From Gordius sp. MW1 (taxonomy: Eukaryota > Nematomorpha > Gordioida > Gordea > Gordiidae), in assembly GCA_964036665.1 (NCBI GenBank), contig OZ038529.1, positions 5,502,501 through 5,566,500 on the forward strand: 64,000 nucleotides of DNA. Direction: 5' to 3'. Below, one piece after another: positions 22,589 to 34,707 of the stretch. The translations under genes and the position numbers were made by a program. The notes beneath the pieces are model-generated. The model had not been told where the DNA came from, did not search any database, and saw only the letters and a program-made list of their open reading frames with translations. Position 1 is the first letter of the stretch, and every line of letters begins with the position of its first letter.

Positions 22589-22931
22589 GCCATGGAGATA
22601 AAAATGCTAAGATGGGTGCAGGAGTAAGCAAAAAGGACCATAGGCGAAATGAAGAAATAAGAAGAATTTTGGGTACTACATCAATTGCGACAAAGCTCCT
22701 AACAAATAGACTAAGATGGTATGGCCATGTCCAAAGAAGGGACGATAGCTACGTAGGAAAGAAAATCGAGATGATAAATTTCGCAGGAAAACGAAGGATA
22801 GGAAGACCCAAGCTTACCTGGATTCAAGATAAAGAAAGATCTATGTGAACATAGAAACAAATAGAATCGAATGCTGAAAGGACTGACCACCAGCCTAGGT
22901 GACAAGCAGTCATAGAAAGAAGAATAAGATG
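22589..22931 (+). pseudogene. 3' end of the RTE LINE
   Basis: The plus strand encodes, in broken frames, the C-terminal signature of these LINEs: MEIKMLRWV, then NRLRWYGHVQRRDDSYVGKK and GKRRIGRPKLTW. It ends at GAAGAATAAGATG directly before the 12-bp target duplication. Its 5' continuation is at 14298-14469, before hAT-C. Confidence 0.8.
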
Positions 22932-22943
22932 TATGAGCCCCTC

Positions 22944-23250
22944 CAAAATTTCAAGAGCTTTTGCTAGTGGCTACATCACCTTAAAAATTAAACACAACCA
23001 AAACAATAACTCACCAAGTGCTATTCCTGTGAAAATCACATTCTTGTATAAAACGTCAAAGCTTAATTCATCACAAAGCATATGAAATTCATTGGATTTG
23101 TTTTGAAACATTTTGGTTATAACAGAGATGGAATTTTAAGTTGAATTACAGATACTACTGGGTATGGTATTTGACACCCCAAACTTTTTTGTATTATTTC
23201 AGCTGATAACGTACTCCTATTCCAAATAGCTTGATATTTGGCAAAGGATG
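22944..23250 (-). pseudogene. hAT element A, 5' continuation
   Basis: The minus strand reads ISVITKMFQNKSNEF and PLAKALEILEG, the segment expected upstream of the hAT-A part at 9574-10750. Joining the two across the LINE restores hAT-like order (PLAxALxxLQ then YxPTI). The far inverted end of this hAT was not found. Confidence 0.55.
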
Positions 23251-23254
23251 AAGA

Positions 23255-23350
23255 ATCCGAAAGCATTATAAAATTTTCAACCCGACCTTACCCGAAGAAT
23301 TTCCAAATTTTCAACCCGAACCCGACCAGCGGTCCGGGTCTAACCCGTGC
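23255..23350 (-). repeat. GGGTCGGGT-type hAT end relic
   Basis: CCCGACC/CCCGAA words and GTGCAGG resemble one end of the hAT at 23806-25058 in opposite orientation. The rest of this copy is not visible. 23350-23724 is AT-rich and empty. Confidence 0.4.
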
Positions 23351-23805
23351 AGGTTTTTAGTAAAGAGTTAGGTAAATCAGAACATGGTGCATCATTCTTG
23401 AATCATTATCAATATCCATCTTTTGTTTTGTTTAGATCATTTATAAATCACAAAAATTAATACATAAAGGTATATCATTTTTATTACTGTATTAATTGCT
23501 AAATATATATATACACATTATTTTAATTGTTACTTTCATTCATTAAACTTTAGGATTTCTAATGCCTTTAAATATATCATATAGTTTAAAAGAAAAAATT
23601 TGGTATAATCAAGCTTCAATTATATATTCCGAGAACATTTGAAGTTTATAATCAATATTTTTATTTGTAAATGGCAAGATCTAACTATGAAATCCGCTAG
23701 ATGGCCTTTGATTAAAGCTATTTATATTGATAGGTAGTGTTGTGAAGGGCGCACGCCTCTGTTGAGGTGGTCTTGTAGTCTTAATAAAAAGAGCTACACC
23801 CACAC

Positions 23806-25058
23806 TAGAGAACTGCACGGGTGGCCCGAGACCCGACCCGACCTCGGGTCGGGTAGAAAATTTGAAAATGATTTTGGGTCGGGTCCGGGTAGAAAATTTG
23901 AAAATGCTTTCGGGTCGGGTCAAATTTATAGAGTCGGGTCCAAGGTTTATACATTGTAAAAAACACGCGAGACCTATTTTTTTAATTAATGTTAATTGCT
24001 AAGGAAAGAGTTTTTTTAAATATCGAAATGTACAACTAATTTGGATCACTCATTCATTTAATTCTCTTTTTCTTTTTTAAATTTTCAAACTCGGAACTCT
24101 AAAGTGCTAGCTGATTCTCATCACTAATCCAAACTACATAAATTACTCCTGTTTTTAAATTGATTATAAGGTAAATTATTTCAATAAAGTTATATTTTAA
24201 TTTTTTTTAGTGTTAACCGTGAAGTTTTAGCTAATCCTCATCGTTAATTTAAATTATATTTAATACATATTCAAAAGCCAACTTAAAAGTAAGTTATAAT
24301 TTTATAAATGTTTCATTTGCAAATTTATAATTATATAATATTTTTTTATAATAACTTATAATTATTTTTAAGTTTCATATCAACTAAATTTATCTTAAAT
24401 TGCATTTCAAACTTAAAACATTTGAACAGTCACTATAAATTTCATCATATTTACTGTAAAGTCTATGTGTGTGTGTATGTATGTGGATAAGGGCTAAATT
24501 CTGAAACTACCTGCCCGATTCGCGCGAAAATTTAGCCATAGATGCTTTAGGGCGGCCAGGGGTAAAATAGCTTTTTCAGAATTTTAAAATTCCTTTTAGT
24601 TTTAAAAATAACGGACATTTCCCGGCCAGTTTCATTTATAGCATCATATACAATAATGACGTCATACATACAAGGCTAAATTAGATATTTAATAGTATAA
24701 TAAAAATATTATGTACGTAAGGGCTAAATTCTGAAACTACCGACCCGATTCGCGAGAAAATTTAGCCGTAGATTCCCAGGGCGGGCAGGGGTAAAATAGC
24801 TTTTTCAGAATCCTAAAATTCCTTTTAGTTTTAAAAATATCGGACATTACGTTTTAAAAAAGGGCTAAACTCTAAAACTACTTAATTTTACACACCGCAA
24901 TTTTCGCGCTCGAAAGTAATTTGTTTTAATAATTTTTCGGGTCGGGTTCGGGTTGAAGTATTTAAAATGCTTTCGGGTCGGGTCGGGTTCGGGTAAATCA
25001 TTTGGAAATGATTTCTGGTCGGGATCGGGTAGAAAAAAAGTGACTTTGCAGTTCTCTA
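23806..25058 (+). mobile_element. hAT element D (non-autonomous, 1253 bp)
   Basis: Perfect 12-bp terminal inverted repeat TAGAGAACTGCA; 8-bp duplication ACCCACAC at 23798-23805 and 25059-25066. GGGTCGGGT arrays lie inside each end in mirrored orientation. The interior has no transposase and contains a duplicated block of about 140 bp (24484-24620, 24717-24850). The end sequence is close to that of hAT-E (TAGAGATCTGCA), whose transposase may mobilise it. Confidence 0.92.
24484..24850 (+). repeat. Duplicated block inside hAT-D
   Basis: TAAGGGCTAAATTCTGAAAC starts both copies; both end in TTCCTTTTAGTTTTAAAAAT. A third, truncated start is at about 24864. Resembles host-repeat sequence captured in the element. 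Confidence 0.8.
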
Positions 25059-25267
25059 ACCCACACTGTTAGTCTCCTTTTCTTGGGAATAGGTTCAGTG
25101 TGGGTGTGTAACAAACCGACCACTAGTGTATTATTTTTCCGTAGGGATCTTGATGGACCATTAGAGGTCGTGTCGAGTTTCGGGTCACCTGTGCAGGGCT
25201 CTAATTATATTTATATTTATTTAGCCCTTTTATTGTACGTAATTCACACGTGCCGCCTAGACATTAT

Positions 25268-25555
25268 ACCGAAACGTTGGTGCCCCGTCAACTTGGCGAA
25301 AACCATCTTGCCGAACTGAATGTCCCAAGGTTAAAAAATGTCCCCCAATTAGAAAATGTTCCCCAACAAAGAAGCCTATAATCATTGAATTTCGGATTAA
25401 GTTAAAATTTAAGTATTTTTTAAATAAAATTGATAATTATTATAAAAGGTACTAAAATTAGGGCCTTCTTTATGATAATTGGGAGATGTTTGTTAATGTC
25501 GGGTGAATTCGGCAAGTTGGTTTTCGGAGCTGATAGGGCACCAGAAGCGTCATGA
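25268..25555 (+). mobile_element. MITE family N
   Basis: Ends: CGTTGGTGCCCCGTCAACTT at the left, and the inverse form GATAGGGCACCAGAAGCG at the right. The interior has AAATGTCCCCCAATT. The left half is shared with 3218-3365. Target duplication unclear. Confidence 0.6.
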
Positions 25556-26020
25556 CACAATGCATACAAGTGTTAAATTTGATTCTAATACCCTTTAATT
25601 TTTAAGAATTGTTTAACAAAGCTTCCCCAATTCGCCTTATTATACCCTTATCACTCGTCGCGATTGCTGAGCTTTTGCATATATTTATAATAATATATTC
25701 CATGCCTTTCTTTTTTTGCTTTGAATTAAAATAATTTGCCACAAATTGCATTTAACAAGGAGGGGGAGGGGCGTTGGGGGCTGCGCTCCTAACACCCCGC
25801 CGAGAATCCGACTTGTAGTTCGTTTTTTTCGTTGAGCCTAGTTTTGGAGTATTGTTTTTACATAATTCATCTATACTTCTTTTGAGAGTTAAAAGATTGT
25901 GTTTACGTTTGTCTAATATTTCGATTTATGTATTATTTTATATTTCCTGATTCCTAGTGTGACAATATTAGTCAGTGGTTATATTGTTCTATTTTTATTA
26001 CTTGGTTCGTTGAATAAAGT
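25556..26020. other. Gap without genes
   Basis: AT-rich with a G-rich patch near 25755-25800. No coding or repeat structure seen. Confidence 0.4.
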
Positions 26021-27323
26021 GTGTTTTGCGTGGTAGATGACGTTTGTCTTTTAGCATGGAGGAGGGAGGTCGAGGAAGAGTTGGACAAGTGGGTGAAAGA
26101 CGACGTGATTGCACCAGTCCAGTATTCCCGTTGGGCAAACTTGTTGGTGCCAGTTCAAAAGAGTGACGGAAAACTTAGACTTTGCATCGACTATCGCTTT
26201 ACGGTCAACAAATATGCGCAAGGATTACTGTACCCTCTTCCCAAGATTGACGATTTGGTCACCAAGCTGGAAAACGCATCGTGCTTCACGAAAATGGATC
26301 TTGCCAAGGCGTGCCACCAATTAAGTGTGAGCTGGGAAACAAGCCTCTAGCTAACAATTTAACTCACAAGGGACTTCTTAGAGTCAAGCGAATGCCATTT
26401 GGACTTGTGCATCGGCAAAACGATTGATCAATTATTTGGGGGCATGGAAGGTGTAATGGTGTACATTCATTTTGATAGCTAAATATAATTACAAATCCTT
26501 ATCTGACACATGGCCCGTGTTGGCTATTGACGATCTGATGAATAAATTGTTATTAATAATATTATTTTATGTATCAATTTTACCTAATAAAAGCATTTAA
26601 AAAAATTATTGATAGTGGGGGATTTAGAGGAGGTCCACAACAGCCGTTTGCACAAAGTGTTCACCACGTTGCACAAATGGGGTTTTAGCCCAAACTTTTC
26701 CAAAACGGTAATTGGTGCAACACAAGTGACGTTCTTGGGATACATCATGAGCAACAAAGGAATAAAGGTGAATGACGAGAAGGTTAAGGTGGTTGTCGAT
26801 TGGGGACAGCTAACTAACAAGACTGAAGTTAAATCCTTTTTGGGGCTGACATCGTACTTCGCAAAGTTTATCAAAAATTACGCCCAGTTAATACAGCCCA
26901 TTTAAAGGTTAAAAAAGGCGAACGTAGTCTTCCACTGGGGTGAAGAGCAACAGTTAGCTTTCGGAAACATCAAGAATGCGCTCGTTACCGCGCCAGTTTT
27001 AGCCTATTTCAACGGAGATTGGGAGATGGGGTTGGTAGTGGATGCTTCGGATTTTGCAACAGAGACCGCCAGGTGGTAAGTGGAGAGTGGTGGCGTACGC
27101 ATCAAGAGCTCTAAGCGAGGTGGAGGGGCGATACTCTACGATCGAGCGCGAGGCTTTGGCCGTCGTCTACGGACTAAAGAAAATTAATGATTTTGTTCAG
27201 GGAAAAGAGATCAACATAATAACGGACCATACGCCGTTGATTTACATATTTGATCAAAGCAATAGAGGAAAAGAACAATGGTCCCCTCGCCTTACACGGT
27301 GGGCAATTGACGTTCAAATTTAA
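26021..27323 (+). pseudogene. Gypsy RT-RNase H relic
   Basis: 26040-26335 is the start of RT (WRREVEEELDKWVKDDVIAP, LRLCIDYR, FTKMDLAKA). After a break come KGLLRVKRMPFGL-like and a VYIDD-like site that is cut by about 130 bp of AT-rich sequence (26465-26615). It resumes with QVTFLGYIMSNKGI and VKSFLGLTSYFAKFI, then the RNase H start (VVDASDF), and in another frame from 27042 VVAYASRALSEVEGRYSTIE and IITDHTPLIYIFD. Multiple frames; a dead element without LTRs in view. Confidence 0.8.
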
Positions 27324-28622
27324 AAACGCTATATTATAACAATGGGATCGTCAAAAGTAACAATGCTTTTTGCGAATCCCCACCCAATCCTATGCTAGTG
27401 AAAAACACGTGATATAACGTCAAAACTCATTATTTCGTGCTTTTAACGAATAGCAATTTGGGATTGACGTTCGCAGTTTTACAACGTTCCAGATTTCTGT
27501 AAGCTACACCGGGCGGTTAGGGCAGCTCTTATGTCTCAAGCGGGCCCGGGGCGGACACTTAGAAGGGTTCGGGCGGGCCCGGGTAGGCAATGAAGTACAA
27601 AAATTCAACTGGGCCGGGTTCGGGCATAAAATTCCAAACAGATCTGACCTCTGAAGTCAATGATAATAAGCTATTGTCATAAATAATGGTCTTACACTGA
27701 TTTAAACTTCATGATTTGTTCAGCTTTGGTTTTATAAACAAAATAAACTTACTTTGGGGATAAGATAAGTTTTTTCCTAGGGATTTTTTAACACTTTGTC
27801 TATCCTTTATTATATTGTGTAGGTTGCAAGCAACCCTATTAAAAATCAAAACGCCGCTTTTTCAGGCTTATTTTTTAGATTTTTGGATATAGAAGTTATT
27901 TCAACTTGTTGGCTCCGTCTTTCATATAAAAAGATTTTAGGGTTTGTATAGTTTGCAATATATTTTTGGCTACCATCATATTTAATAACATAATAAGCTA
28001 AGTAATTTTTCCATTAAAATGTGCATATTATTGATTATTAAATTATTAACATAACTGTTGTGTAATGGCCAATTAAATTTTTGAAGTAATCTAATTAGTG
28101 GTGGGACTGGGAATAATGTTTAAAGTAAGTAGTGGTGTGAATAAATGTAAGTTAATTTGTGGTGTGAATAAAAAGGTTGAAAACTATTTATCGTCTGCGG
28201 GAGACGCCTAGCACTAAAAAGAATCAGATGCAGATTTAAAAGGCATGCCTCATGCTAATCAGCTTGATCGGAAATCTCCATTTTTATTCCTATCGTCTCT
28301 CGTGCTCAGTGACGTTTGAGAAGAGTGCATTAAATTTTTTTAAAGAATTCAATAAACGCTCGCCCCCTTTTAAAATATTGAATAGTTTTTTACTAAGACA
28401 ATCAATTGCCATTGCTATTGCTAAATCCAATTTTTATTCTTTGATGGATTCAATGCCAATTCTTAAAGAAGATGAATAAACGGATAATATGTTTTAATCA
28501 TTTTTTTGTTATAAGTGTTTTCGTCTTGTATCTTTTTATTGATTCCACTTTATATTTAATACTTTTTTTTAATAAAGCCTGTCAATTCAAAAAAAACATT
28601 GAGATGTGCAGTACATACTACA
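27324..28622. other. No genes; GGGCCCGGG-rich patch at 27530-27660
   Basis: 27530-27660 carries GCGGGCCCGGG words like a hAT subterminal array. The rest is AT-rich. An isolated ORF at 28252-28479 has no recognisable feature and was not called. Confidence 0.4.
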
Positions 28623-30149
28623 TAGAGCTGTTAAGAACTAGTTCACTTTTTTCTGAACTTGTACTGAACTAGTTACCTTTCCAAAAATTGAACTATGAAC
28701 TTGAATTAGTTCGTTTTTTTAAGTTGAACTTGAACTAGTTACTTTTTTAATATTCTGAACTTGAACTTGAACTTTACGATATAAATAAACTAGTCCATTA
28801 TAAAAACTATTATTTAAAATGAATTTATAAGCCGAGTTTGATTGTTTTTATGAACAAGAATTACACACGATTCCAACGAATTTTTTGACATCAAGCAGAA
28901 AGTCACCATGAAAAGTGTAAAATCCAATACAATTTCAATCCATAGTTCTATGCCATCTCGTTAATCTATTATATTTTTGCACGTTTTATACACAATCATT
29001 TAGAAATAAACCTCTATTATAAAAAAAAGTATTAAACACGCCATTTTAATATTATAGAAAACAACAACAATCGAGTCTGTTTTCATGGCCGTAGACAAGA
29101 GGGGGCAGAAAGGGGCGGCTGCCCCCCTCTAAATCCAAAAATTTATTAAAATTATGAATAAAATTTCAAAAAATGATCATTTTGCCCCTACTTAAATCAT
29201 TATTGCTCCTCTCTAATTTGAATGCTTGCTACGCTCCTGCCTGTATTATTGTCTGTAAGAATCATTTATTAATTTTTGTGATTTATATGCGAAAAATCAA
29301 GAGGAAGAGTATAGAATTTTGAAGGCAATAAATTCAATATTGCCACCAGATGCAGAAAATGTTAACCCTCGTACCCAAAATGGGTTGAAAATCAGTGATA
29401 ATTCTAATAAAGAAATCATTAAAAACTTTATAGAATTTATGAATACCTCATTTGATATATATAATAAATTACCCCATTTAAAACAGATTTTTATTAAATA
29501 TAACGTTTGCATTCCATCTAGTGCTCTTGTTGAAAGACTGTTCAATTTAGGACAACTGTGGATAAACTTTCATCTTTATTAAATGATAATTTTGAAAACA
29601 ATATATTATTGAAGTTTCCCATCTATTTCTCCCTGATCTCTATCACCATTTGCAAATATATATGTTATATTGTTTGAAATGAAAAGTTTTACACATATTA
29701 TGTTTTTCATAATTATATTGCTAATTTAGTTTTGTATAAAAAAGCTTGTTGGTAATGAAAAATGTTTATTAAATTAGATTTTATAATGGACTATTTCTAA
29801 TTTAAAATAAAGAATAACAAGTTTAAATAACTCAAGCATCAATAAAAATTTGATTCATATAATTTTAAAATTGCGGATCGGATTTAGAACTGATTTTTAA
29901 CCAGATAAAACGTTTTTCAAAAACCCCTCGGATCGGATTAAAATTCTATAATATATTTTTTTAATGAACTGAACTATGAACTGAACTAGTTCATTTTGTG
30001 AAATTTGAACTAAGATCTGAACTAGTTCGTTTTTTCCAAAATGAACTTGAACTAGTTACTTTTGAAAAATTAGAACTTGAACTAATTTTTTTTCTTAAAT
30101 GAACTATACTTGAACTAGTTCATAATTATTATGAACTTTAACAGCTCTA
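28623..30149 (+). mobile_element. hAT element A, second copy (non-autonomous, 1527 bp)
   Basis: Terminal inverted repeat TAGAGCTGTTAA at both ends. GAACTAGTTC arrays lie at 28630-28790 and 29960-30125. GCAGTACA occurs at 28608-28615 and 30150-30157, probably the 8-bp duplication, though 7 extra bases separate the left copy from the terminus. It contains the C-terminal part of a hAT transposase and a MITE (29084-29250). Confidence 0.8.
29319..29582 (+). pseudogene. hAT transposase C-terminal fragment
   Basis: 87 aa including LPHLKQIFIKYNVCIPSSAL and VERLFNLGQLW, the hAT dimerisation motif (P.L..la.kyl.iP.ssa.vER.FS). The catalytic part is absent. The same region occurs in decayed form on the minus strand at about 10140-10400. 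Confidence 0.75.
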
Positions 30150-31154
30150 GCAGTACATCGACCTATCGTAGAGGCATCCCTCATGAAAATGGAGAAGTGC
30201 ATCGACAAGGTTTAAACAGCTGGATTTTTACCTTGCATAAAAAAAATTATATATATCTATTTTTCTAATTAGAAATCGTTTGTCCTGCTGGAACCATCTA
30301 CGAAAACCAAACTACCCCTTAATCCAATATATTCATTATTCCTTAAACATCACCCAATCTCGCCTATCTTTTGCACGGATATTCCCCTTCGCCCATCGTC
30401 CAACATTTACCTTTATATTCAAAATATTATTATCCCATCGATTTAATTAAATAACAATATAAAACATATTTTTTAAGGTAAAGAGATTTATCCACAAATT
30501 TATATATTTAGTAAAGATTATCCGCTAGATGGTAGTATAATAATTATACGTAGACGTCGCTTAAAATTTATTTCAAAAATAAGGTAAAAATCTTAAATTT
30601 TTCTTTCTATAATTTGTGAGTTTCACTTAACAAAATAACTATTTCGTATTAATATTAATTGCTATAAGGGTAGCAATCTATAATAAATAAATATATTTCC
30701 TAAATTTGGTAAATAGAGTATACTTTCTTGTTAGAAATAAAAGTGTGTTGGTGTATAAAAGTTAGTTATAATGTTCGACAATATATAGATTTAGTACAGC
30801 GTTTATAATTGTGTATTGTCATAGCCTAAAATCTATAGTATCAAAATGAAGAGATATTAAAAGATCTCCTTCAAATTTGGTTAAATGAAGGCTTTTATAA
30901 TAATTGGTTGCTATAATATTTGGTTGAAATGAGAAATAATTAGAAATTATACAAGTTTCCGTGAGTATAATGGAAGCGGTGAGAAAGAAAATTAGAAATA
31001 TAGTTATATTGTTATACCTAGTAAAACATTGATGAGGTGAAGGTATTTTAGGTGACGTATGATTATAATAAAAACCAGTATAAATATATTGACTTAAAAA
31101 GTATAAAGTAAAAAAATTGATATAATAAGTTTAGACCTGGGACTTATGGTATAT
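30150..31154. other. AT-rich DNA without genes
   Basis: No coding signal. Contains ATATTAATTGCTATAAGGG near 30650, a partial copy of the recurrent palindrome, and TATCCGCTAGATGG near 30520, also found near 34020. Confidence 0.45.
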
Positions 31155-31325
31155 TTAAAAGGGTAGCCAGCATTAAAATTAGAGGGGGGCAATAATGATT
31201 TAGGCATAAGTAAAATGATAATTTTTTTTAAATGTTAACCATAATTTTAATAAATTGAAAAAAATTGATTTGAATGGGGGGGCAGCCACCCCTCCCTGCC
31301 TCCCTCTGGCTAAGCCCATGGGTAT
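31155..31325 (+). mobile_element. CATGGGCGTAGC MITE copy (31.2 kb)
   Basis: Reads TTAGAGGGGGGCAATAATG, then AATTTTAATAAATTG and GGGGGGGCAGCCACCCCTCC, and ends CTAAGCCCATGG. One of about eleven copies. A short GGGCCGGGC patch follows at 31370-31430. Confidence 0.75.
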
Positions 31326-31562
31326 ATTTTGTACATATACGGTTTTCACTTTACCTGAGAGATGTTAAGATATGCCCGACCCGTCAGCCAGGTTCGGGCC
31401 GGGCTTCGGACGGCCGAAAGAAAACTATGCTTAGATTTACCTTAAAATAAGTTTGAATAAATATAAAACTGGGAGATTGATATGGTTGGTGGGGAAGAAA
31501 CATATTGGTATTAAAAGATAGGCTAAAATGAAGATATCTACAGCTATACCTAGTAATAAAAT

Positions 31563-32730
31563 TTAAAAATGCACATGTTCAGTCAAAATCGTGGCTTCTC
31601 TAACGTTGCACATCAAGCGTTTAACAGCGAGACGTAAACCATTACAAAGTTTTGGCTGACTGAAAATGCACATCGCGATACTTGGTACGCCATTTTTCAA
31701 ATGCAAAATGTGAGGTGGCATCCCTGCCAGATTATTTGAATTGAAAGATTCGATTGCATAATTCGCTTCATCAATAACAACAGCAGTGTCAACCGATTTG
31801 TAAGTAATTGGATTGCCTTGAATGTTAGACATAATGAGATTGTTAAGCTCGTGGACGTCTTTGGGGCGAGAATAGTCCGTTAGCGGAGCCAAAGTCAATC
31901 ATGATAATGGCATTAATATTTGGAAACACTTTATTAACCAAGCAGTTTAGATGGTACAAAATTGCAAATGTTGGTAGGAAAAGAAATCTGTCCTGATATG
32001 TCAACGTGCACGGTTCCCTTCCCAATTTCTAGCAATTAATGGATCTCACATGCAGGATGATTTTGAAATACTACACGCATATTAGTAGTTAGATGTAATG
32101 TTTTGACATAAGGCAACAAAATAGAATATTTTAGGCAAGCATTAATTTTGTCCGCAGGGGTGGATCGTAAGAGAACCGTTAAAGTTTGCCTGAAATCTCC
32201 TGCAAGCAATAACCTTGCATTACCAAGAGGTTTGAGGGTTCTTTGTAAATCTTGCGATTACTGATTAGAGCTTAGAGCGATTTTTCATAAGCCATTGTGC
32301 ATTAATCCCAAACGATAAGTTTGCACTTCTGTAATACTCTACCCATTCTATTAATCAGCGTTTAAAGGCAATTTTTATGCTGAAGAGCAGTTTTTCTACC
32401 GGGTAATTATGTGACAGCCTTCCGGAAGACGCTAGAGCCACGGCTATATTAATTTGGGAACGAATAGTTGCCAGAGCAATGTCAGGAGGAAGGTTTTACC
32501 AGTTCCTCCTCAAGCATCTAAGAAGAAGACTTCTCTTTAACCTTTATTAACAGCAAGCAAAATCTTATTGTAAATGGCTTTTTGTTGCGTCGCTATCTTT
32601 GAAACATTAGATCGTATTAAAGACAAAAGATCATCTTGGTTGTATTTTTGTTCACGATGTAAGTCTATATAAAATGGAGCAGCAGCAGATCGACATAATG
32701 CAGGCATACCCAGTTGATTCAAAGCTTTGT
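31563..32730 (-). pseudogene. Helitron helicase relic
   Basis: Read across frames on the minus strand in helicase order: QQKAIYNKILLAV; FFLDA then GGTGKTFLL (Walker A); LGNARLLLAGDFRQTLTVLL (motif III-like); YVKTLHLTTNMRV; and the C-terminal PPHILHLKNGVP and LCNGLRLAVKRL. This order is that of the PIF1-like helicase at the C-terminus of Helitron RepHel proteins. Many stops; no Rep domain recognised upstream. Helicase would unwind DNA in rolling-circle transposition. Confidence 0.85.
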
Positions 32731-32829
32731 TTCGAATTTGTAAGCATAAATCTTATAATTGTGTAGCATTTGATTTATGTTTATATTGTGCGTTTTATAC
32801 TTTTAGTAGCAAAAGACAGTCCAGGTTTT

Positions 32830-32960
32830 ATTTTAGGGGGGGGGGGGCGAAAATGTTTTATCAATTAAAGGGAGAGCAAAATATAAATTTTTTGAATTTT
32901 TAAGGGTCTTTGTATTGAATTTTTTTTTGTCATTTAAGAGGGGGGGCTAAACCCAAGGGT
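32830..32960 (+). mobile_element. CATGGGCTTAGC MITE variant (32.8 kb)
   Basis: GGGGGGGCGAAAATG, then AATTTTTAAGGGTCTTTGTAT and GGGGGCTAAACCCAAGGG match the variant at 35438-35608. Confidence 0.6.
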
Positions 32961-33524
32961 TATCTACCTAGAATATTGCGTTCCGCAGTTAAATGGTTGC
33001 CACGCTACCACCATCGTCTGTTGATCTTCTTTTTATAAAGAATACTTATCACTGCCCGTAATCTAACTAATGTGGAGCAGACGCCCCGATATAATTTTGG
33101 CTAACATATTGCATTGGTGGAATATTTGCCGGCAAACGTTGTTTTGCCATATACATCATGTCTGGCAAATTAACCTATAAGTGTGTGGGGATATTTTTTG
33201 CAGAAGTTTTGTCTAAATTGTTTATCATCAAATGGGTGTCGTACCGTTGCATTACATGTCACAGCTTCCACAAACTGGCATTAACATGTAGATGAGATGG
33301 CGAATGGCAGTAAGAAATGAAGGTCGATTGGATATAAGCGTGTTTCTACCTCTCATTATGGTGAAAGGAAACAAAACACGTTGAAGTAAATGTGTAACGA
33401 TATACATTTAATACACTACTAAAAATAATCAATTTAACGGTAATGGGCAAGGTAGTCTGATAAATTGTATCACAATTGATCGAACATGTATAAATAACAG
33501 AGTAGGTTATTACTAAGCTAAAAA

Positions 33525-33713
<189 letters not shown>

Positions 33714-33779
33714 AAAAAATTTAAAAAAGGTGTGGGACGGGAAATGCCCATATTGTGGCAACTAATAGACCTTTTTGGA

Positions 33780-34707
33780 TGCGGCAAACGCTATTTTACC
33801 CCTAGCGGCCCTGGGAACCTACGGGTAAAATTTGGATGCTTACTTAAGTAACAACACAACATAATATCTTTAATTCTTGCCCTTTAAATTATCACATAAA
33901 ATTGCTACCTAGTTGAGTAAAAAATTGAGACACAAATGACAAAGCAATCGTGGAAAAAGTTTAAGGCAAAACGTAGCACCCTAACGATAAATAAGTACAA
34001 AAAGCGTAGTATCTTTCGTCCGCTAGATGGCGGTATACACTACCAAAAAACAGGGTTTCAGCTGTTGCAGGTGATAAAAAGTATATATAAACCGTCTAGG
34101 ATGCTAAGGCAATGATCTGGCCAAATTTGGTGGCATTCAGCCGAGAACTTTAGGGGTTTTTAGAGGGCAAAGAAAACGGAGTTACATTTTTATATATATA
34201 GATTGTCAACACTTGATTGAAATAGAGTGATGGAAAATTATGATATTAATTGCTATGCAATTTATTTTATTGGCTTAAATATATAACCTTCAAAGAGTAC
34301 ATAAATTATTTAAATCTTCCATAATAAATGTCAATTTATATGATTTAAATCAAACTATAAGTATTTTATCAAATAATATTTTAATTTAATCACTTTAATT
34401 AATTAAAATTAGTGGTGTAGGGAGAGGGGATTTACGGGTTAGAGCCGACCCCCCCCCCCCCCTTCCTCAAAATTGAATTTTTATTCGAATATAATGGGAA
34501 AACTCAATGATATCAATAGGACTCTGGTTAATGTCGTGCTGATTGAAATCATTAATTACCTTAATTAGTTTAAGAATAAAAATCTACTTATTTAAGACTA
34601 TTTATACAAAAATTTTCCTTCCTGTGTGTGTTTAAAAATGAAAAGAAAGTTAATTTTTGATTACTTTTTAAAAAACTATCTCAACTAAAATAGAATAGAA
34701 AGATACT
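33780..34707. other. Non-coding, repeat-derived
   Basis: 33785-34200 has TTTTACCCCTAGCGGCCCTG, CCGCTAGATGGCGGTATA and CCAAATTTGGTGGCATTC, a block reminiscent of non-autonomous Helitron/host repeats. GATATTAATTGCTATGCAAT is at about 34240. A run of 14 C is near 34450. No gene. Confidence 0.4.

Larger units (their letters stand above)
10751..22931 (+). mobile_element. Full-length RTE-type LINE, split by two hAT insertions
   Basis: The 12-bp direct repeats at each end define the insertion. Subtracting hAT-B and hAT-C with their duplications leaves about 3240 bp, the usual length of RTE-clade LINEs. Order: 5' part 10751-11235; endonuclease 11236-11318 and 12125-12700; reverse transcriptase 12883-14252; C-terminal part 14298-14469 and 22589-22857; 3' end GAAGAATAAGATG at 22931. 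Several stops and frameshifts make it inactive. Confidence 0.85.
23725..25165 (+). mobile_element. MITE family M, interrupted by hAT-D
   Basis: 23725-23805 and 25067-25165 together match 57575-57775 in reverse: GTGTTGTGAAGGGC, GGTCTTGTAGTCTTAATAA, GAGCTACACCC, then CTCCTTTT and CAGTGTGGGTGTGT, then CTAGTGTATTATTTT. The interruption is exactly the 1253-bp hAT-D. Confidence 0.8.

Noticed and set aside
28252..28479. 75-codon ORF next to the second hAT-A copy
   Set aside because: No motif recognised and no support from flanking structure.
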